A DNA stretch of 45,625 nt from Acidobacteriota bacterium. GTDB lineage: Bacteria; Acidobacteriota; Vicinamibacteria; Vicinamibacterales; UBA8438. The position numbers and the translations under genes are program-made. The number at the start of each line of letters is the position of its first letter. Positions within the stretch are counted from its first letter, which is position 1. The stretch covers positions 1-45,625 of the forward strand of contig DQNS01000056.1 in assembly GCA_015659035.1 (NCBI GenBank). Direction: 5' to 3'. A model generated the notes under the pieces. The model was not told the origin of the DNA. It ran no database searches and saw only the letters and a program-made list of their open reading frames with translations. This document shows, one piece after another, positions 33,598 to 41,747 of this stretch.

Positions 33598-33756
33598 GGA
33601 GACGGGAATGACGTCGACGGCTCGTCATGCGAGGCACCGCCCCGGTCGCCCACCCCAGGCCCTCGATTCCCGCAATCCGACATTCTTGGCGCCCTGCCGA
33701 CTAACAGAATGTCGACGACGCCCTCAGGTCTCTTCTGTTTTCTGTCTCCTCCGGTA

Positions 33757-34674
33757 TCAAAGCGCCTCCAGATACCGCTCGGCGTCAATCGCGGCCATAC
33801 AGCCGGTACCGGCGGCCGTAATCGCCTGGCGATACACGTGGTCCTGCACATCACCGCAGGCGAAGACGCCGCGTACGCTGGTGCGGGCCCCGTCCGCAGC
33901 GACGATGTAGCCGTTGGCGTCGAGATCGAGCTGCCCCGCAAACAGGCCGGTGTTGGGTGTGTGCCCGATCGCGACGAACAGCCCCTCGACCGCCAGTTCC
34001 GTGGTCTCGCCGGTCTTGTTGTTGCGCAGCACCACACCGGTCACCACCCCCTGGTCGACGTCCTTCACCTCGGCCAGCTCGGTATTCCATTCGAAGGTGA
34101 TCTTCGGGTTGGCAAACGCCTTGTCTTGCATGATCTTCGACGCACGCAGCTGCTCGCGCCGGTGCAGCACCGTGACCTGCGACGCGAACTTCGTCAGGAA
34201 GATCGCTTCTTCCATGGCCGAGTCGCCCCCCCCGACCACGGCGATCGGCTTGTCGCGGAAGAAGTAGCCGTCACAGGTCGCGCAGGTGGACACGCCGTGC
34301 CCCATCAGCGTCCGCTCCGACGGCAGCCCCAGCAGCCGCGCCGATGCCCCGGTGGCAAGGATGAGCGCCTTCGTCTCCTGCATTGCGGTACCCAGCCGCA
34401 CGATGAACGGCTGCGACCCGAGCTCGACCGCCGTGACGTCCCCGTTGATGATCTCGGTGCCGAACCGCTCCGCCTGCGCGCGCATCTCGGCTATCAGGTC
34501 CGGCCCCATGATCCCGCCTCGATACCCGGGGAAATTCTCCACCATGGTGGTCAGCATCAACTGACCGCCCGACTCCAGCCCCTCGATCAGCAGGGGCGCC
34601 AAGTTCGCCCGGGCGGCATAGAGCGCCGCCGTGAGCCCGGCCGGACCAGACCCGATGATGATCACATCGCGCAT
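33757..34674 (-). CDS. trxB: Thioredoxin reductase
   Basis: FAD-dependent NADPH:thioredoxin oxidoreductase. The 305 residues show the FAD motif GSGPAG at 8-13, GGQLMLTT near 37-44, the redox-active CATC at 131-134 and the NADPH motif GGGDSA near 149-154. Late GCMAAIDAERYLEAL completes the fold. The start at 34674 is the only one compatible with the end of glgA (34679-34681); an in-frame extension inside glgA is rejected. It closes a minus-strand run that includes glgA and the D,D-peptidase. No thioredoxin gene is adjacent. Confidence 0.95.
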   Translation of the reverse strand: MRDVIIIGSGPAGLTAALYAARANLAPLLIEGLESGGQLMLTTMVENFPGYRGGIMGPDLIAEMRAQAERFGTEIINGDVTAVELGSQPFIVRLGTAMQETKALILATGASARLLGLPSERTLMGHGVSTCATCDGYFFRDKPIAVVGGGDSAMEEAIFLTKFASQVTVLHRREQLRASKIMQDKAFANPKITFEWNTELAEVKDVDQGVVTGVVLRNNKTGETTELAVEGLFVAIGHTPNTGLFAGQLDLDANGYIVAADGARTSVRGVFACGDVQDHVYRQAITAAGTGCMAAIDAERYLEAL

Positions 34675-34678
34675 GCGT

Positions 34679-36187
34679 TCACTCCCCCCGCTCGCCATCG
34701 GCCTCGCGCCGGCGATCGATGACCTTCCTGTACTCGTGGACATAGGCCGCGGCCGAGGCGTCCCAAGAAAAGTCCTGCCGCATGCCCGCCTGTTGCAACG
34801 CCCGCCAGCGGGCGGGGCGCGCGTAGAGTGCGAGCGCCGCCTCCAGCGCGACCAGCATCGCCGACGATCTGTACTCGTGAAATGTGAACCCGGTGCCGGC
34901 GCCCGTGTCCGGGTCGAACGGCCGTACCGTGTCGTCGAGCCCGCCCGTGGCGCGCACGACCGGCACCGTACCGTAGCGCATACTGTACATCTGGTTGAGT
35001 CCACACGGCTCGAAGCGTGAGGGCATCAGAAAGAGGTCGGCGCCACCCTCGATCAGATGTGCCAGCCCCTCGTCGAAGCCGACTCGCACCCCGATCCGCG
35101 TTGGATGGGCTGCCGCCAGGTCGCGCCACATCTCCTCATAGCGCCGCTCACCGCTGCCCAGGACAACGAACGCCGCGTCCATCGCCGCCAGCGCGCCGCG
35201 CCCCTCCCAGACCAGATCGAGTCCCTTCTGACCGACCAACCGGGACACCATTCCGATCAACGGACGCGCCATCGCGGTGGCATCATCCGGGAGTCCATAG
35301 CGAGTCAGGACCGCTCGTTTGGCAAACCGCTTCCCCCCGAGATCGGCGGCCGAGAACGGCGCGGGCAGGTACGGGTCCGTCCAGGGATTCCATGTGTCGG
35401 TGTCGATGCCGTTGAGGATGCCGGTCAACACCTGCTGCCGGTGGACCAGGAGCCCCTCGAGCCCCTCGCCGTACTCCGGGGTCCGGATCTCGCGCGCATA
35501 GGCCGGGCTGACCGTGGTCAGGGTATCTGCGAAGTTGATTCCGCCCTTGAGGAAACTGACCTGGTTCCAGAACTCCAGCCCGTCGATCGAGAGCAACTCC
35601 GAACCCAGGTCGAGCGCCGACAGCGTCTCGGCCGGGAACACCCCCTGGTAGGCGAGGTTGTGGATCGTGAAGAGCGATGGGATTCGCCGCCAGACCGGGT
35701 CCGCCGAGTAACGCGTTCGGAGCAGGACCGGCACCAGCCCGGTCTGCCAGTCGTGCGCATGCACGATCGACGGCGGTGATTCGAGCCCGACCGCGTACTC
35801 GAGTGCCGCCCGTGACAGGACCCCGAACCGGACCGCGTTGTCCGGATGGTCTTGCCCGCCCGCCCCGTAGAGGCCCTCGCGGTCATACAGCTCGTCACAC
35901 TCGACGAGCACCACCCGCTCGCGGGGCCCGTGAGGGACCTCGACCAGTCCCACCTCGAACGCCCGCCCGCCCATTGTGAGCGGGAGACGGCGCCCTCCCC
36001 GACCGGCCGCGTCAACCACCCGATACCGCGGCATGACCATCGTCACCGCGTGGCCCAACCGGGCGAGCGCGGCAGCAAGCGCACCGGTGACATCTGCCAA
36101 CCCTCCAGTCTTGGCATAGGGCTGTGCCTCGGAGGCCACCATCAGCACCGACAGGGCGGACGTCGGCGGCGCAGATGCGTCGGACAT
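34679..36187 (-). CDS. glgA: Glycogen/starch synthase (ADP-glucose type, GT5)
   Basis: Transfers glucose from ADP-glucose to the non-reducing end of glycogen. The 502-residue protein has the GT5 signature KTGGLADV at 26-33, HDWQTGLVPVLL near 145-156, FTIHNLAYQG and the donor-site segments SRLVGQKGLDL and SRFEPCGLNQMYSMRYGT. Length and motifs match bacterial GlgA. It precedes trxB by 4 nt on the same strand. No other glycogen genes (glgB, glgC) lie in the window, so the rest of the pathway is elsewhere. Confidence 0.95.
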   Translation of the reverse strand: MSDASAPPTSALSVLMVASEAQPYAKTGGLADVTGALAAALARLGHAVTMVMPRYRVVDAAGRGGRRLPLTMGGRAFEVGLVEVPHGPRERVVLVECDELYDREGLYGAGGQDHPDNAVRFGVLSRAALEYAVGLESPPSIVHAHDWQTGLVPVLLRTRYSADPVWRRIPSLFTIHNLAYQGVFPAETLSALDLGSELLSIDGLEFWNQVSFLKGGINFADTLTTVSPAYAREIRTPEYGEGLEGLLVHRQQVLTGILNGIDTDTWNPWTDPYLPAPFSAADLGGKRFAKRAVLTRYGLPDDATAMARPLIGMVSRLVGQKGLDLVWEGRGALAAMDAAFVVLGSGERRYEEMWRDLAAAHPTRIGVRVGFDEGLAHLIEGGADLFLMPSRFEPCGLNQMYSMRYGTVPVVRATGGLDDTVRPFDPDTGAGTGFTFHEYRSSAMLVALEAALALYARPARWRALQQAGMRQDFSWDASAAAYVHEYRKVIDRRREADGERGE

Positions 36188-36252
36188 GACGAGCAGCGCT
36201 AAGTGGCCCGTATCATACGGCCGTATTTATGACACGGGCCACGGAAGGTGGG

Positions 36253-37251
36253 CTATTCGGCGGCCGAGGTGAGGAGCACGCTGGCCTGGGTCGACAGCCA
36301 GTTCACGAGCCGGCGCGCTTCGGCGAAGCGTCCGGAGTTCGATCTGGCGCCCAGCACCACGACCGACACCGCCCGCTCGTCGTCGAGCTGCACCAGTGTA
36401 GCGAGACAGTACCCGGCCAGGTCGATGTAGCCGGTCTTGCCGGCCATGACGTCCACGCGGCCGCCCAACAGTTTGTTGGTGCTCCGGATAGTCCGCGCTC
36501 GACGGCTCGTGCGAATCCGATACGAGCGCTTCCGCATGACCTGGGACACCTGCGGCCGTTCGCTCGCTTCGGCAATCAGGCGGGCCACCTCGTACGCCGA
36601 CGACACATTCCCTTCGTCCAGCCCGGAGGGGTCCGTGAACCGCGTCTGCTGTAACCCGAGCTCGGCCGCCTCGGCGTTCATCCGTACGATGAATCGCTTT
36701 GTGCCCCACGGCGACACCCGTGCGAGCGCTCGTGCCGCCGCGTTGTCCGACGCCACCAGCGCCAGATGCACGAGGTCTCGAAGGGTGACCCGCTCGCCTC
36801 GACGCAGGTAGGTGGTTGACGCCCGGCGCACATCCCGTCGTGAAATGACGACCTGGCGGGACAGATCCGGCTGCTGCTCGAGAAAGAGCATCACCGTCAT
36901 CACTTTCGTGATGCTCGCGATCGGACGCACATCGCGCGAGTTCCGCTCCCAGAGCGTCTCGCCGGTCACCGGGTCGAGGATGATGGCTGCCTGCGCGCGC
37001 ACCCGCGGGACCGGAACACTGGGTACCCGCCGCGCTGCCGGCACCGCCCCGGCCGCCGGCGGCGTGACGCCCGCCGTCGCGTCGAGCACGGCCGCGCCGC
37101 TCGTCCTCGTGGCTCCCCTGCTGGTCGGGCGGTAGCCGGCGTCGATCCCGACAGACAGCGCCAGCCAGGTCAGAGCCGCTGCCGCGAAGCAGCCGAGCAC
37201 CCCACCGCGCGCGGTCGATCGCTTACGCCCCGGGGCTCGGTCCCACACCAT
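36253..37251 (-). CDS. D-alanyl-D-alanine carboxypeptidase/endopeptidase (peptidase S11)
   Basis: A 332-residue penicillin-binding-protein-like D,D-peptidase trimming peptidoglycan in the periplasm. All three active-site motifs are seen: SITK (S113-K116), SDN (168-170) and KTG (272-274). Early residues form a signal-anchor (GVLGCFAAAALTWLALSVG), and a low-complexity Pro/Ala/Arg linker precedes the catalytic domain. The absence of an extra C-terminal domain points to the PBP7/DacD-like group rather than PBP5. The ATG at 37251 is preferred, with AGGCGG about 6 nt upstream; a GTG at 37269 is also in frame. It follows the VWFA gene by 28 nt, so the two are probably co-transcribed. Confidence 0.9.
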   Translation of the reverse strand: MVWDRAPGRKRSTARGGVLGCFAAAALTWLALSVGIDAGYRPTSRGATRTSGAAVLDATAGVTPPAAGAVPAARRVPSVPVPRVRAQAAIILDPVTGETLWERNSRDVRPIASITKVMTVMLFLEQQPDLSRQVVISRRDVRRASTTYLRRGERVTLRDLVHLALVASDNAAARALARVSPWGTKRFIVRMNAEAAELGLQQTRFTDPSGLDEGNVSSAYEVARLIAEASERPQVSQVMRKRSYRIRTSRRARTIRSTNKLLGGRVDVMAGKTGYIDLAGYCLATLVQLDDERAVSVVVLGARSNSGRFAEARRLVNWLSTQASVLLTSAAE

Positions 37252-37279
37252 GTACACCGCCTGCGACACGCCGCTCGGT

Positions 37280-38653
37280 CTAGGCCGGCCCCCGCGGGAG
37301 CGTGTAGTGCGTGCGTGAACGGACGTTCAACTCGTCCTCCCGCCCCACAATCTCGACATCGAGACGCCGTGTCCGGAACGTCGGGTCGGGATTGCTGGTG
37401 TAGAAGCCGAGTATGTAGTAGTCGCTCGTCTCGGCGTCGATCTCGCGCAGAGCATTGCCGAAGTCGTTCCGGTTGACCACGGCCATGCCGCCGGTCAGCT
37501 CCGCCAGCATCCGCAGGCCGCTCTGGCTCTTGAAGATGAAGCTGTTCCACTCCGAGATGTCAAGACCTTTTACATCGATGTCGAAACCAGCGACGAGCCC
37601 GCGCGGATCGAAGGGATAAAACGAGGTATTAGCCCGGTTGGCCGCTCGTGCCAGCTCGGCCAGATCGATGGACAGGTCGCTGTCGGCGAACGCTGTCCCC
37701 CTTTGGTCTTGCAGCGCGAACGGGTCCATCATCGGGTTCGGGAGACCAGCGTACATATCGTTGAACTCAGCTTGGGTTATTTGCCCAGAGTCCAACGCCA
37801 GCTGGTTTTCGCGCCGGTCCGCAGCGAGTGCGCCGCTGAACATTCGTGCCTCAGGGAACGGATTGAAGTCGTATCCGTTGCTGATATAAATGAACACCTT
37901 CCGCCGGTTCGTCACCTGCTCGAGGTTGTGGAGGATCTGCCGCGCCGTCTTGAACGCCACATGCGCCCGAAACCGCAGTTCCTCGGGGCCGCCCGGACCG
38001 TTCTGCATTATGAGCGTCTCGTTGACGTTGAAGCCGTCGCCGATGATCTTGTCCATCGCTGCGTAGAGCAGATTCCGGTCGTAGGTCATGTCAATCGAGA
38101 TCGATGACGGACCGGTGGAGATGATGCCGAAGAGGTCGCCTTCGTGGATCAGCGTATCGGCGATCTGCTTGAAGACCTGGCGCACCTTGGGCGTGGAGCT
38201 CGTGACCAGGTGTAGGTCGTCCACGAACAACACGAAGATGCGGCCTGCCGTGTTGTCGACCGGCCGCGTCGACGGCAGGATGATGCCCTCCCGCACCGGG
38301 GGAGGCAGCGACAGGTGGTTATATATGCGCCCACCATGGACCAGCACCACCGACACGATCTCCTGCTCCACCCCGTCCTCGAGGACGCGGAAATCGTCCT
38401 TCAAGAAATCGGGCGCGAAGACTCCGTCCCGATCCCGCACGATGACGTCGGTGGTCACCAGGGTGACACCTGCCCGGAATGACGGCTGTGGCGTCCCCCC
38501 TCCAATCTGTCCGACCGTCGTAGAAGGGGGCTCTGTCGGGGGTTGCGTCGATGTCTGCGCCAGCAGCAGCGCGGAGCAGGCCACGGCTAAGACGAGCGCA
38601 GCCGCACCGACAGCGCTGTGGCGTCTTGAACCTTCATCTCGCATGTCTCGCAT
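37280..38653 (-). CDS. Secreted VWFA-related protein (acidobacterial type)
   Basis: A 457-residue exported protein with a signal peptide (AALVLAVACSALLLAQ) and a central von Willebrand factor A-like domain of the kind expanded in Acidobacteriota. Characteristic segments are VTTDVIVRDRDGVFAPDFLKDDFRV(LEDG), FVLFVDDLHLV, RRKVFIYISNGYD and the C-terminal YYILGFYTSNPDP. The usual metal-site pattern DxSxS is here DDLHLV, so metal binding is doubtful. Function is unknown; such proteins are often grouped with secreted adhesion or protease systems. The start is ATG 38653, while ATG 38644 and an in-frame codon at 38692 are alternatives. Confidence 0.82.
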   Translation of the reverse strand: MRDMRDEGSRRHSAVGAAALVLAVACSALLLAQTSTQPPTEPPSTTVGQIGGGTPQPSFRAGVTLVTTDVIVRDRDGVFAPDFLKDDFRVLEDGVEQEIVSVVLVHGGRIYNHLSLPPPVREGIILPSTRPVDNTAGRIFVLFVDDLHLVTSSTPKVRQVFKQIADTLIHEGDLFGIISTGPSSISIDMTYDRNLLYAAMDKIIGDGFNVNETLIMQNGPGGPEELRFRAHVAFKTARQILHNLEQVTNRRKVFIYISNGYDFNPFPEARMFSGALAADRRENQLALDSGQITQAEFNDMYAGLPNPMMDPFALQDQRGTAFADSDLSIDLAELARAANRANTSFYPFDPRGLVAGFDIDVKGLDISEWNSFIFKSQSGLRMLAELTGGMAVVNRNDFGNALREIDAETSDYYILGFYTSNPDPTFRTRRLDVEIVGREDELNVRSRTHYTLPRGPA

Positions 38654-38730
38654 TATAACAAAGCCCTCCTCAACAAGTTGGGCCGGCATCATCGACTAGG
38701 ACAGCGCACGCGGACACAGGGTCGGTATCT

Positions 38731-38782
38731 AGTAGCCCAGTCAAGCATACCTTCAATTTCTGGCCGCCGACCGACCGGACCC
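38731..38782 (+). repeat. Truncated left end of the 164-bp inverted-repeat element
   Basis: AGTCAAGCATACCTTCAATT and TCTGGCCGCCGA closely match the left end of element D at 39691 (CAAGAATACCTTCACATT, TCTGGCTGCCGA). The core and right arm are missing, and CGGACCC follows. It is interpreted as a decayed copy in the gap upstream of the VWFA gene. Confidence 0.55.
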
Positions 38783-38787
38783 TTCGC

Positions 38788-39669
38788 TCACTCGTCCCGA
38801 GAATCGACGTCCTCGCCCCGCGGAGGATGAGACGGTTCAACGGGGGTCGCGCCGGCCCGGTCCCGGTCGCCGACCGCGCTCGTCTCTCCCCCGGGGCCCT
38901 CCCGCCGCCGCCCCCGACGTGCCCCGCCTCGTCGGCGGCGCCGGCGTCCAAGCACCTTGCGTATGGCGCCGGTTGCCTCATCGAGCGACGCCAGACGTTC
39001 ACGCGCCTCATCCACGCTGCGCCACGCGTCCGGGTCGAGCAACGCGGCCTGTGCCCGCAGATCCTCCAACCTGGCCGGGTCCCGAACCCGCTCGCTGATC
39101 CGGACCTGGATCTCGGCGTGTCGCGCCCGCAGCCGGGCCAACCCCTGTTCATCCGTCAAACTCAGCACTACGTGGGTCGGCCCGCGCTCCGCCGGACCGG
39201 CCGGCTCGTCGCCCGGGTCCGGATCATCCCAGGCCGCGATCGCCGGGGCGGGCGCCTCGATCGCCGACTCGGGGCCGGCAGGATCCGCCTGCGAGTCGAC
39301 CGGCACCACCGGTGCGGGCGCCGCGACCTGCACGGTTGTCGCGGTCGAGTCGGTTGCCGGAGGGGCATTCGCCTCGCCCGTGCCGCGACCCTGGCGCCGC
39401 CGCTCGCGCCTATCCCGACCGTAGTCCGGTGGGGGCGGGGGTGGTTTGACCTTGAGGATCGTGCCCCAGTCGAATTTCAGGTCCGGGTTGCTCTCCTCGA
39501 TGGCGCGGATCGCCACGGGGTCGAGTGCCAGGCGTCCGACCTTTACGTCGGGCGGTGTCCGAAACCAATACAGGACACGCAATTCTGGTTTCCCACCGCG
39601 CCGAAAGGTGTGGCACAGGTAGGTGCTCTCGTAGCCCCGCTTGTCGCGGGAGAACCGCAGAAAAGGCAT
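38788..39669 (-). CDS. Hypothetical protein with Arg-rich C-terminus
   Basis: A 293-residue protein with no recognised function. The first 75 residues (MPFLRFSRDKRGYESTYLC ... DLKFDWGTILKVKPP) look like a small folded domain. They are followed by a long Pro/Ala/Asp-rich linker, a short helical segment (THVVLSLTDEQGLARLRARH) and a strongly basic Arg-rich stretch near 235-265. The basic run suggests nucleic-acid binding, which is inference only. It lies between the H1-tail protein and the VWFA gene, with inverted-repeat sequences on both sides. I have the impression that the N-terminal motif recurs in acidobacterial genomes, which I cannot verify here. Confidence 0.7.
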   Translation of the reverse strand: MPFLRFSRDKRGYESTYLCHTFRRGGKPELRVLYWFRTPPDVKVGRLALDPVAIRAIEESNPDLKFDWGTILKVKPPPPPPDYGRDRRERRRQGRGTGEANAPPATDSTATTVQVAAPAPVVPVDSQADPAGPESAIEAPAPAIAAWDDPDPGDEPAGPAERGPTHVVLSLTDEQGLARLRARHAEIQVRISERVRDPARLEDLRAQAALLDPDAWRSVDEARERLASLDEATGAIRKVLGRRRRRRGGARRGRRREGPGGETSAVGDRDRAGATPVEPSHPPRGEDVDSRDE

Positions 39670-39690
39670 CAGGTCGACACCGCTCGCCCG

Positions 39691-39853
39691 TTAGAGCCCG
39701 CGCAAGAATACCTTCACATTTCTGGCTGCCGATCCACCCCGCCTGGCGGCGTTGCTCGTTGGTCGAATACTGCCCGTATGCTCCCTCCTCGCGCCTTGCC
39801 AACCGGGCGCCTCAACACCCCACAACAGGAACTTATTCTTGCGCGGACCCTTA
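39691..39853 (-). mobile_element. 164-bp inverted-repeat element (copy D)
   Basis: In the minus orientation the left arm is TAAGGGTCCGCGCAAGAATA and the right arm, read backwards, is nearly the same, ending in TTAG at 39691. The core reads GGCAAGGCGCGAGGAGGGA, apical ATAC/GTAT stem (39767-39779), GAGCAACGCCGCCAGGCGG. The TTA at 39851-39853 is also the complement of the stop codon (TAA) of the adjacent nuclease-like gene, so that gene ends in the element. Confidence 0.8.
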
Positions 39854-40777
39854 GCGCTGCTTCCGCACCCGGCGGGACGCGGCCGTCTTCTGTGTTCCGG
39901 CGGCTGGCGATCGCCTGCGCGCCTTCGAAGCCGATCTGGAGGCCGATGTGGTCGCGCGGGATGAGATCTTCCCGCCTGACGCAGCACGACGTGTGGCGCC
40001 CTTGACCGTCTTCTTGGTGGTCCGCCTGGTGGTACTGGTCGCCTTCGCGACCGCCTTCTTCGCGGCGGACCGACCGGACCGCGCGCCGGTCTTCCGCTTT
40101 GCGGTCTTGGCCGTGCGCCCGACGGTCTTGCCAGCACGCCTGGCGCTCGTAGTCGCCCGCTTGACGGTCTTGGGCGCGCGTTTCGCGGTCTTGCTCGTGC
40201 GCTTGACGGTCGTCGGCGAGCGCGTCGCCCGCTTGCCGCTCAGCGGTGTCGCGGTGACCGCCCTCTTCGCGGTCCTCGCACCCCGCTTGGCCCTTTTTGT
40301 CGTTTTCTTACCGGCCTTGGTCGCCCGCCTGCTGGCCGCGGCCCTCGACGCCGAACGATGTGTCATCGTTAACCGCATCTGGTCGCCGACCGCGTGATAG
40401 CTCCAGATCTCGGTAATCGCGATCCCGTATTGCTTACACAGGTGCAGGGCGATGTCTGTCGTGCCGGCTGGAACATACAGATAGAACGCACCCCGCACCT
40501 TCCCGAAGTCCACCCACTCGGCCATCGCTTCGAGGTGGTTGACCGATTCGGCCGTCTCGACCTCGACGATGCCATGCAGCCGCCGTGCTCCTGTGGTGCT
40601 GGTAAGCACCAGGTCCGGGTACACCAGGTTCGTGCCGGAGCGCACGCCGGTCCCCTCGCGTTCATCTTCGATATTGACCTCGACCAGATATCGCCGTCGC
40701 AGGCGGGTCTGAAGCAGCCGAATCATACGGTTGTGTTCGAACTGTTCTCGGATCGGCCGCAATAGGATCGGGCTCAC
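39851..40777 (-). CDS. PD-(D/E)xK-like N-domain fused to histone-H1-like basic tail
   Basis: A 308-residue protein of unusual make-up. The N-terminal 140 residues form a compact domain with LVYPDLVLTS (D55) and HGIVEVETAESVNHL (E72, E74), the spacing of restriction-like nuclease active sites, although the typical Lys is Thr here. The remaining 165 residues are almost only Lys, Arg, Ala, Thr and Ser in repeats such as KTAKRAPKTVKR, as in histone H1-like bacterial proteins. A role in DNA binding or compaction is likely; nuclease activity is doubtful. The gene's stop codon lies in the end of inverted-repeat element D. No neighbour suggests a restriction-modification system. Confidence 0.75.
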   Translation of the reverse strand: MSPILLRPIREQFEHNRMIRLLQTRLRRRYLVEVNIEDEREGTGVRSGTNLVYPDLVLTSTTGARRLHGIVEVETAESVNHLEAMAEWVDFGKVRGAFYLYVPAGTTDIALHLCKQYGIAITEIWSYHAVGDQMRLTMTHRSASRAAASRRATKAGKKTTKRAKRGARTAKRAVTATPLSGKRATRSPTTVKRTSKTAKRAPKTVKRATTSARRAGKTVGRTAKTAKRKTGARSGRSAAKKAVAKATSTTRRTTKKTVKGATRRAASGGKISSRATTSASRSASKARRRSPAAGTQKTAASRRVRKQR

Positions 40778-40957
40778 AGAGGTCCCTCGGTCAAATGCCC
40801 CAACACCTGGCTGTCAGCACCCCTCTGCTTCCTCAGACAGGTACTCGCTGTTGGGTGTCTACACTAGCATGGATGACAAACGTCCGCGACGAGGCCGCTG
40901 CTTGACGTGACCGCCCTTCGCGCCCGACAATCACTTCGTCGCGTCGCCGGAGTTCCC

Positions 40958-41341
40958 ATGAACCTTCAGTCTGCCCAGGCGATCCTGATCGTGGACGACG
41001 ACCCCACCATCACCGACACCTTCTCGCGTCTGTTGCAGCTCGAAGCCTTCACGGTCTATGCCGCGCTCAGTCCGGAGGACGGCCTTGAAATCGCGGCCGA
41101 TAAACAGCCGGATGCGATTATTCTGGAGCTCCGGATGCCGATCTTGAGCGGCCTGCAATTCCTCGAGCACCTACGCGAGACCCCGGCGCTGCGACATACC
41201 CCGGTAGCCATCGTGACCGGCGATTACTTCGTCGACGACGGCACCACGTCAAAGATCGCGGCGCTGGATGCGTCGGTTCTCTTCAAATCGATCTGGCTGG
41301 AAGATCTCCTGGCTCTCGCTAGGGGCTTGACCGCCGCCTAG
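40958..41341 (+). CDS. Single-domain response regulator receiver with Asp-to-Glu phosphosite
   Basis: A 127-residue CheY-like receiver. The acidic pocket DDD is at 13-15, Thr87 (IVTGDY) and Lys110 (LFKSIW) are present, and the fold runs from LIVDDDP to the final helix. The phosphoacceptor position, normally Asp in (I/L)LDxxMP, is Glu57 here in IILELRMP (codon GAG). This could make a permanently active-like or non-phosphorylatable form. There is no output domain. The ATG at 40958 has GGAG 5 nt upstream and is preferred over 40907. It is divergent from the H1-tail gene; no histidine kinase is adjacent. Confidence 0.88.
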   Translation: MNLQSAQAILIVDDDPTITDTFSRLLQLEAFTVYAALSPEDGLEIAADKQPDAIILELRMPILSGLQFLEHLRETPALRHTPVAIVTGDYFVDDGTTSKIAALDASVLFKSIWLEDLLALARGLTAA

Positions 41342-41578
41342 CAGTCCGTGGTGGACGCCCCGCGTTGCACCGAGAGCCGTTGCAGGCAATGTCGCGTCCG
41401 GCCAGCGCACGGCGCGACGAGGAAAAACACCGGCAGTATGTGACCGAGGAGCAATCCGCCTTCGCCACAGCTTCGGCGAGACCTGGCCACAGCCCGGACA
41501 TGTACGGGGGCGGCGGCTGGCGTTGCCAGCCGGGATGCGCCGGTCGCATGCAGCTGGACTTTCACCACGGGCTGTTAG
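41338..41578 (+). mobile_element. Expanded inverted-repeat element (copy F)
   Basis: The left arm CTAGCAGTCCGTGGTGGACG pairs with a right arm whose reverse complement reads CTAACAGCCCGTGGTGAAAG. The core follows the family plan (GGCGCGACGAGG, GTATGTGACCGAGGAGCAAT). A segment of about 67 bp (41461-41527) interrupts it between CCGCC and AGCCGGGATG. The right end shares its TTAG with copy E, so the two are tandem or nested. The region begins at the response-regulator stop codon. Confidence 0.7.
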
Positions 41579-41736
41579 GGTCCGGTCAAGAATACGTTCG
41601 CATTTGGGGCGTCGAGACGCTCGGCTGGCAAGGCGCGAGGAGGGAGCACACCGGCCGTATTCGACCGACGAGGAATGCCGCCAGACGGGATGGATCGGCG
41701 GCCAAGAATGTGAAGTTATTCTGGACCGGGCGCTTA
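41575..41736 (+). mobile_element. 164-bp inverted-repeat element (copy E)
   Basis: TTAGGGTCCGGTCAAGAATA on the left faces TTATTCTGGACCGGGCGCTT on the right. The core is GGCTGGCAAGGCGCGAGGAG, then GTATTCGACCGACGAGGAAT, GCCGCCAGACGGGATGGATC. Arms resemble those of copy D more than the others. It ends immediately before GGAG (41737-41740), the ribosome-binding site of hemE. Confidence 0.8.
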
Positions 41737-41747
41737 GGAGAACACGC

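Noticed and set aside
17578-41736. Interpretation of the repeated elements as a CRISPR array
   Set aside because: Copies are kilobases apart, about 164 bp long and palindromic. There is no regular spacer pattern and no cas gene.
41523-41747. N-terminal extension of HemE
   Set aside because: The extension is read from the inverted-repeat element E. The family N-terminus and a ribosome-binding site fix the ATG at 41748.
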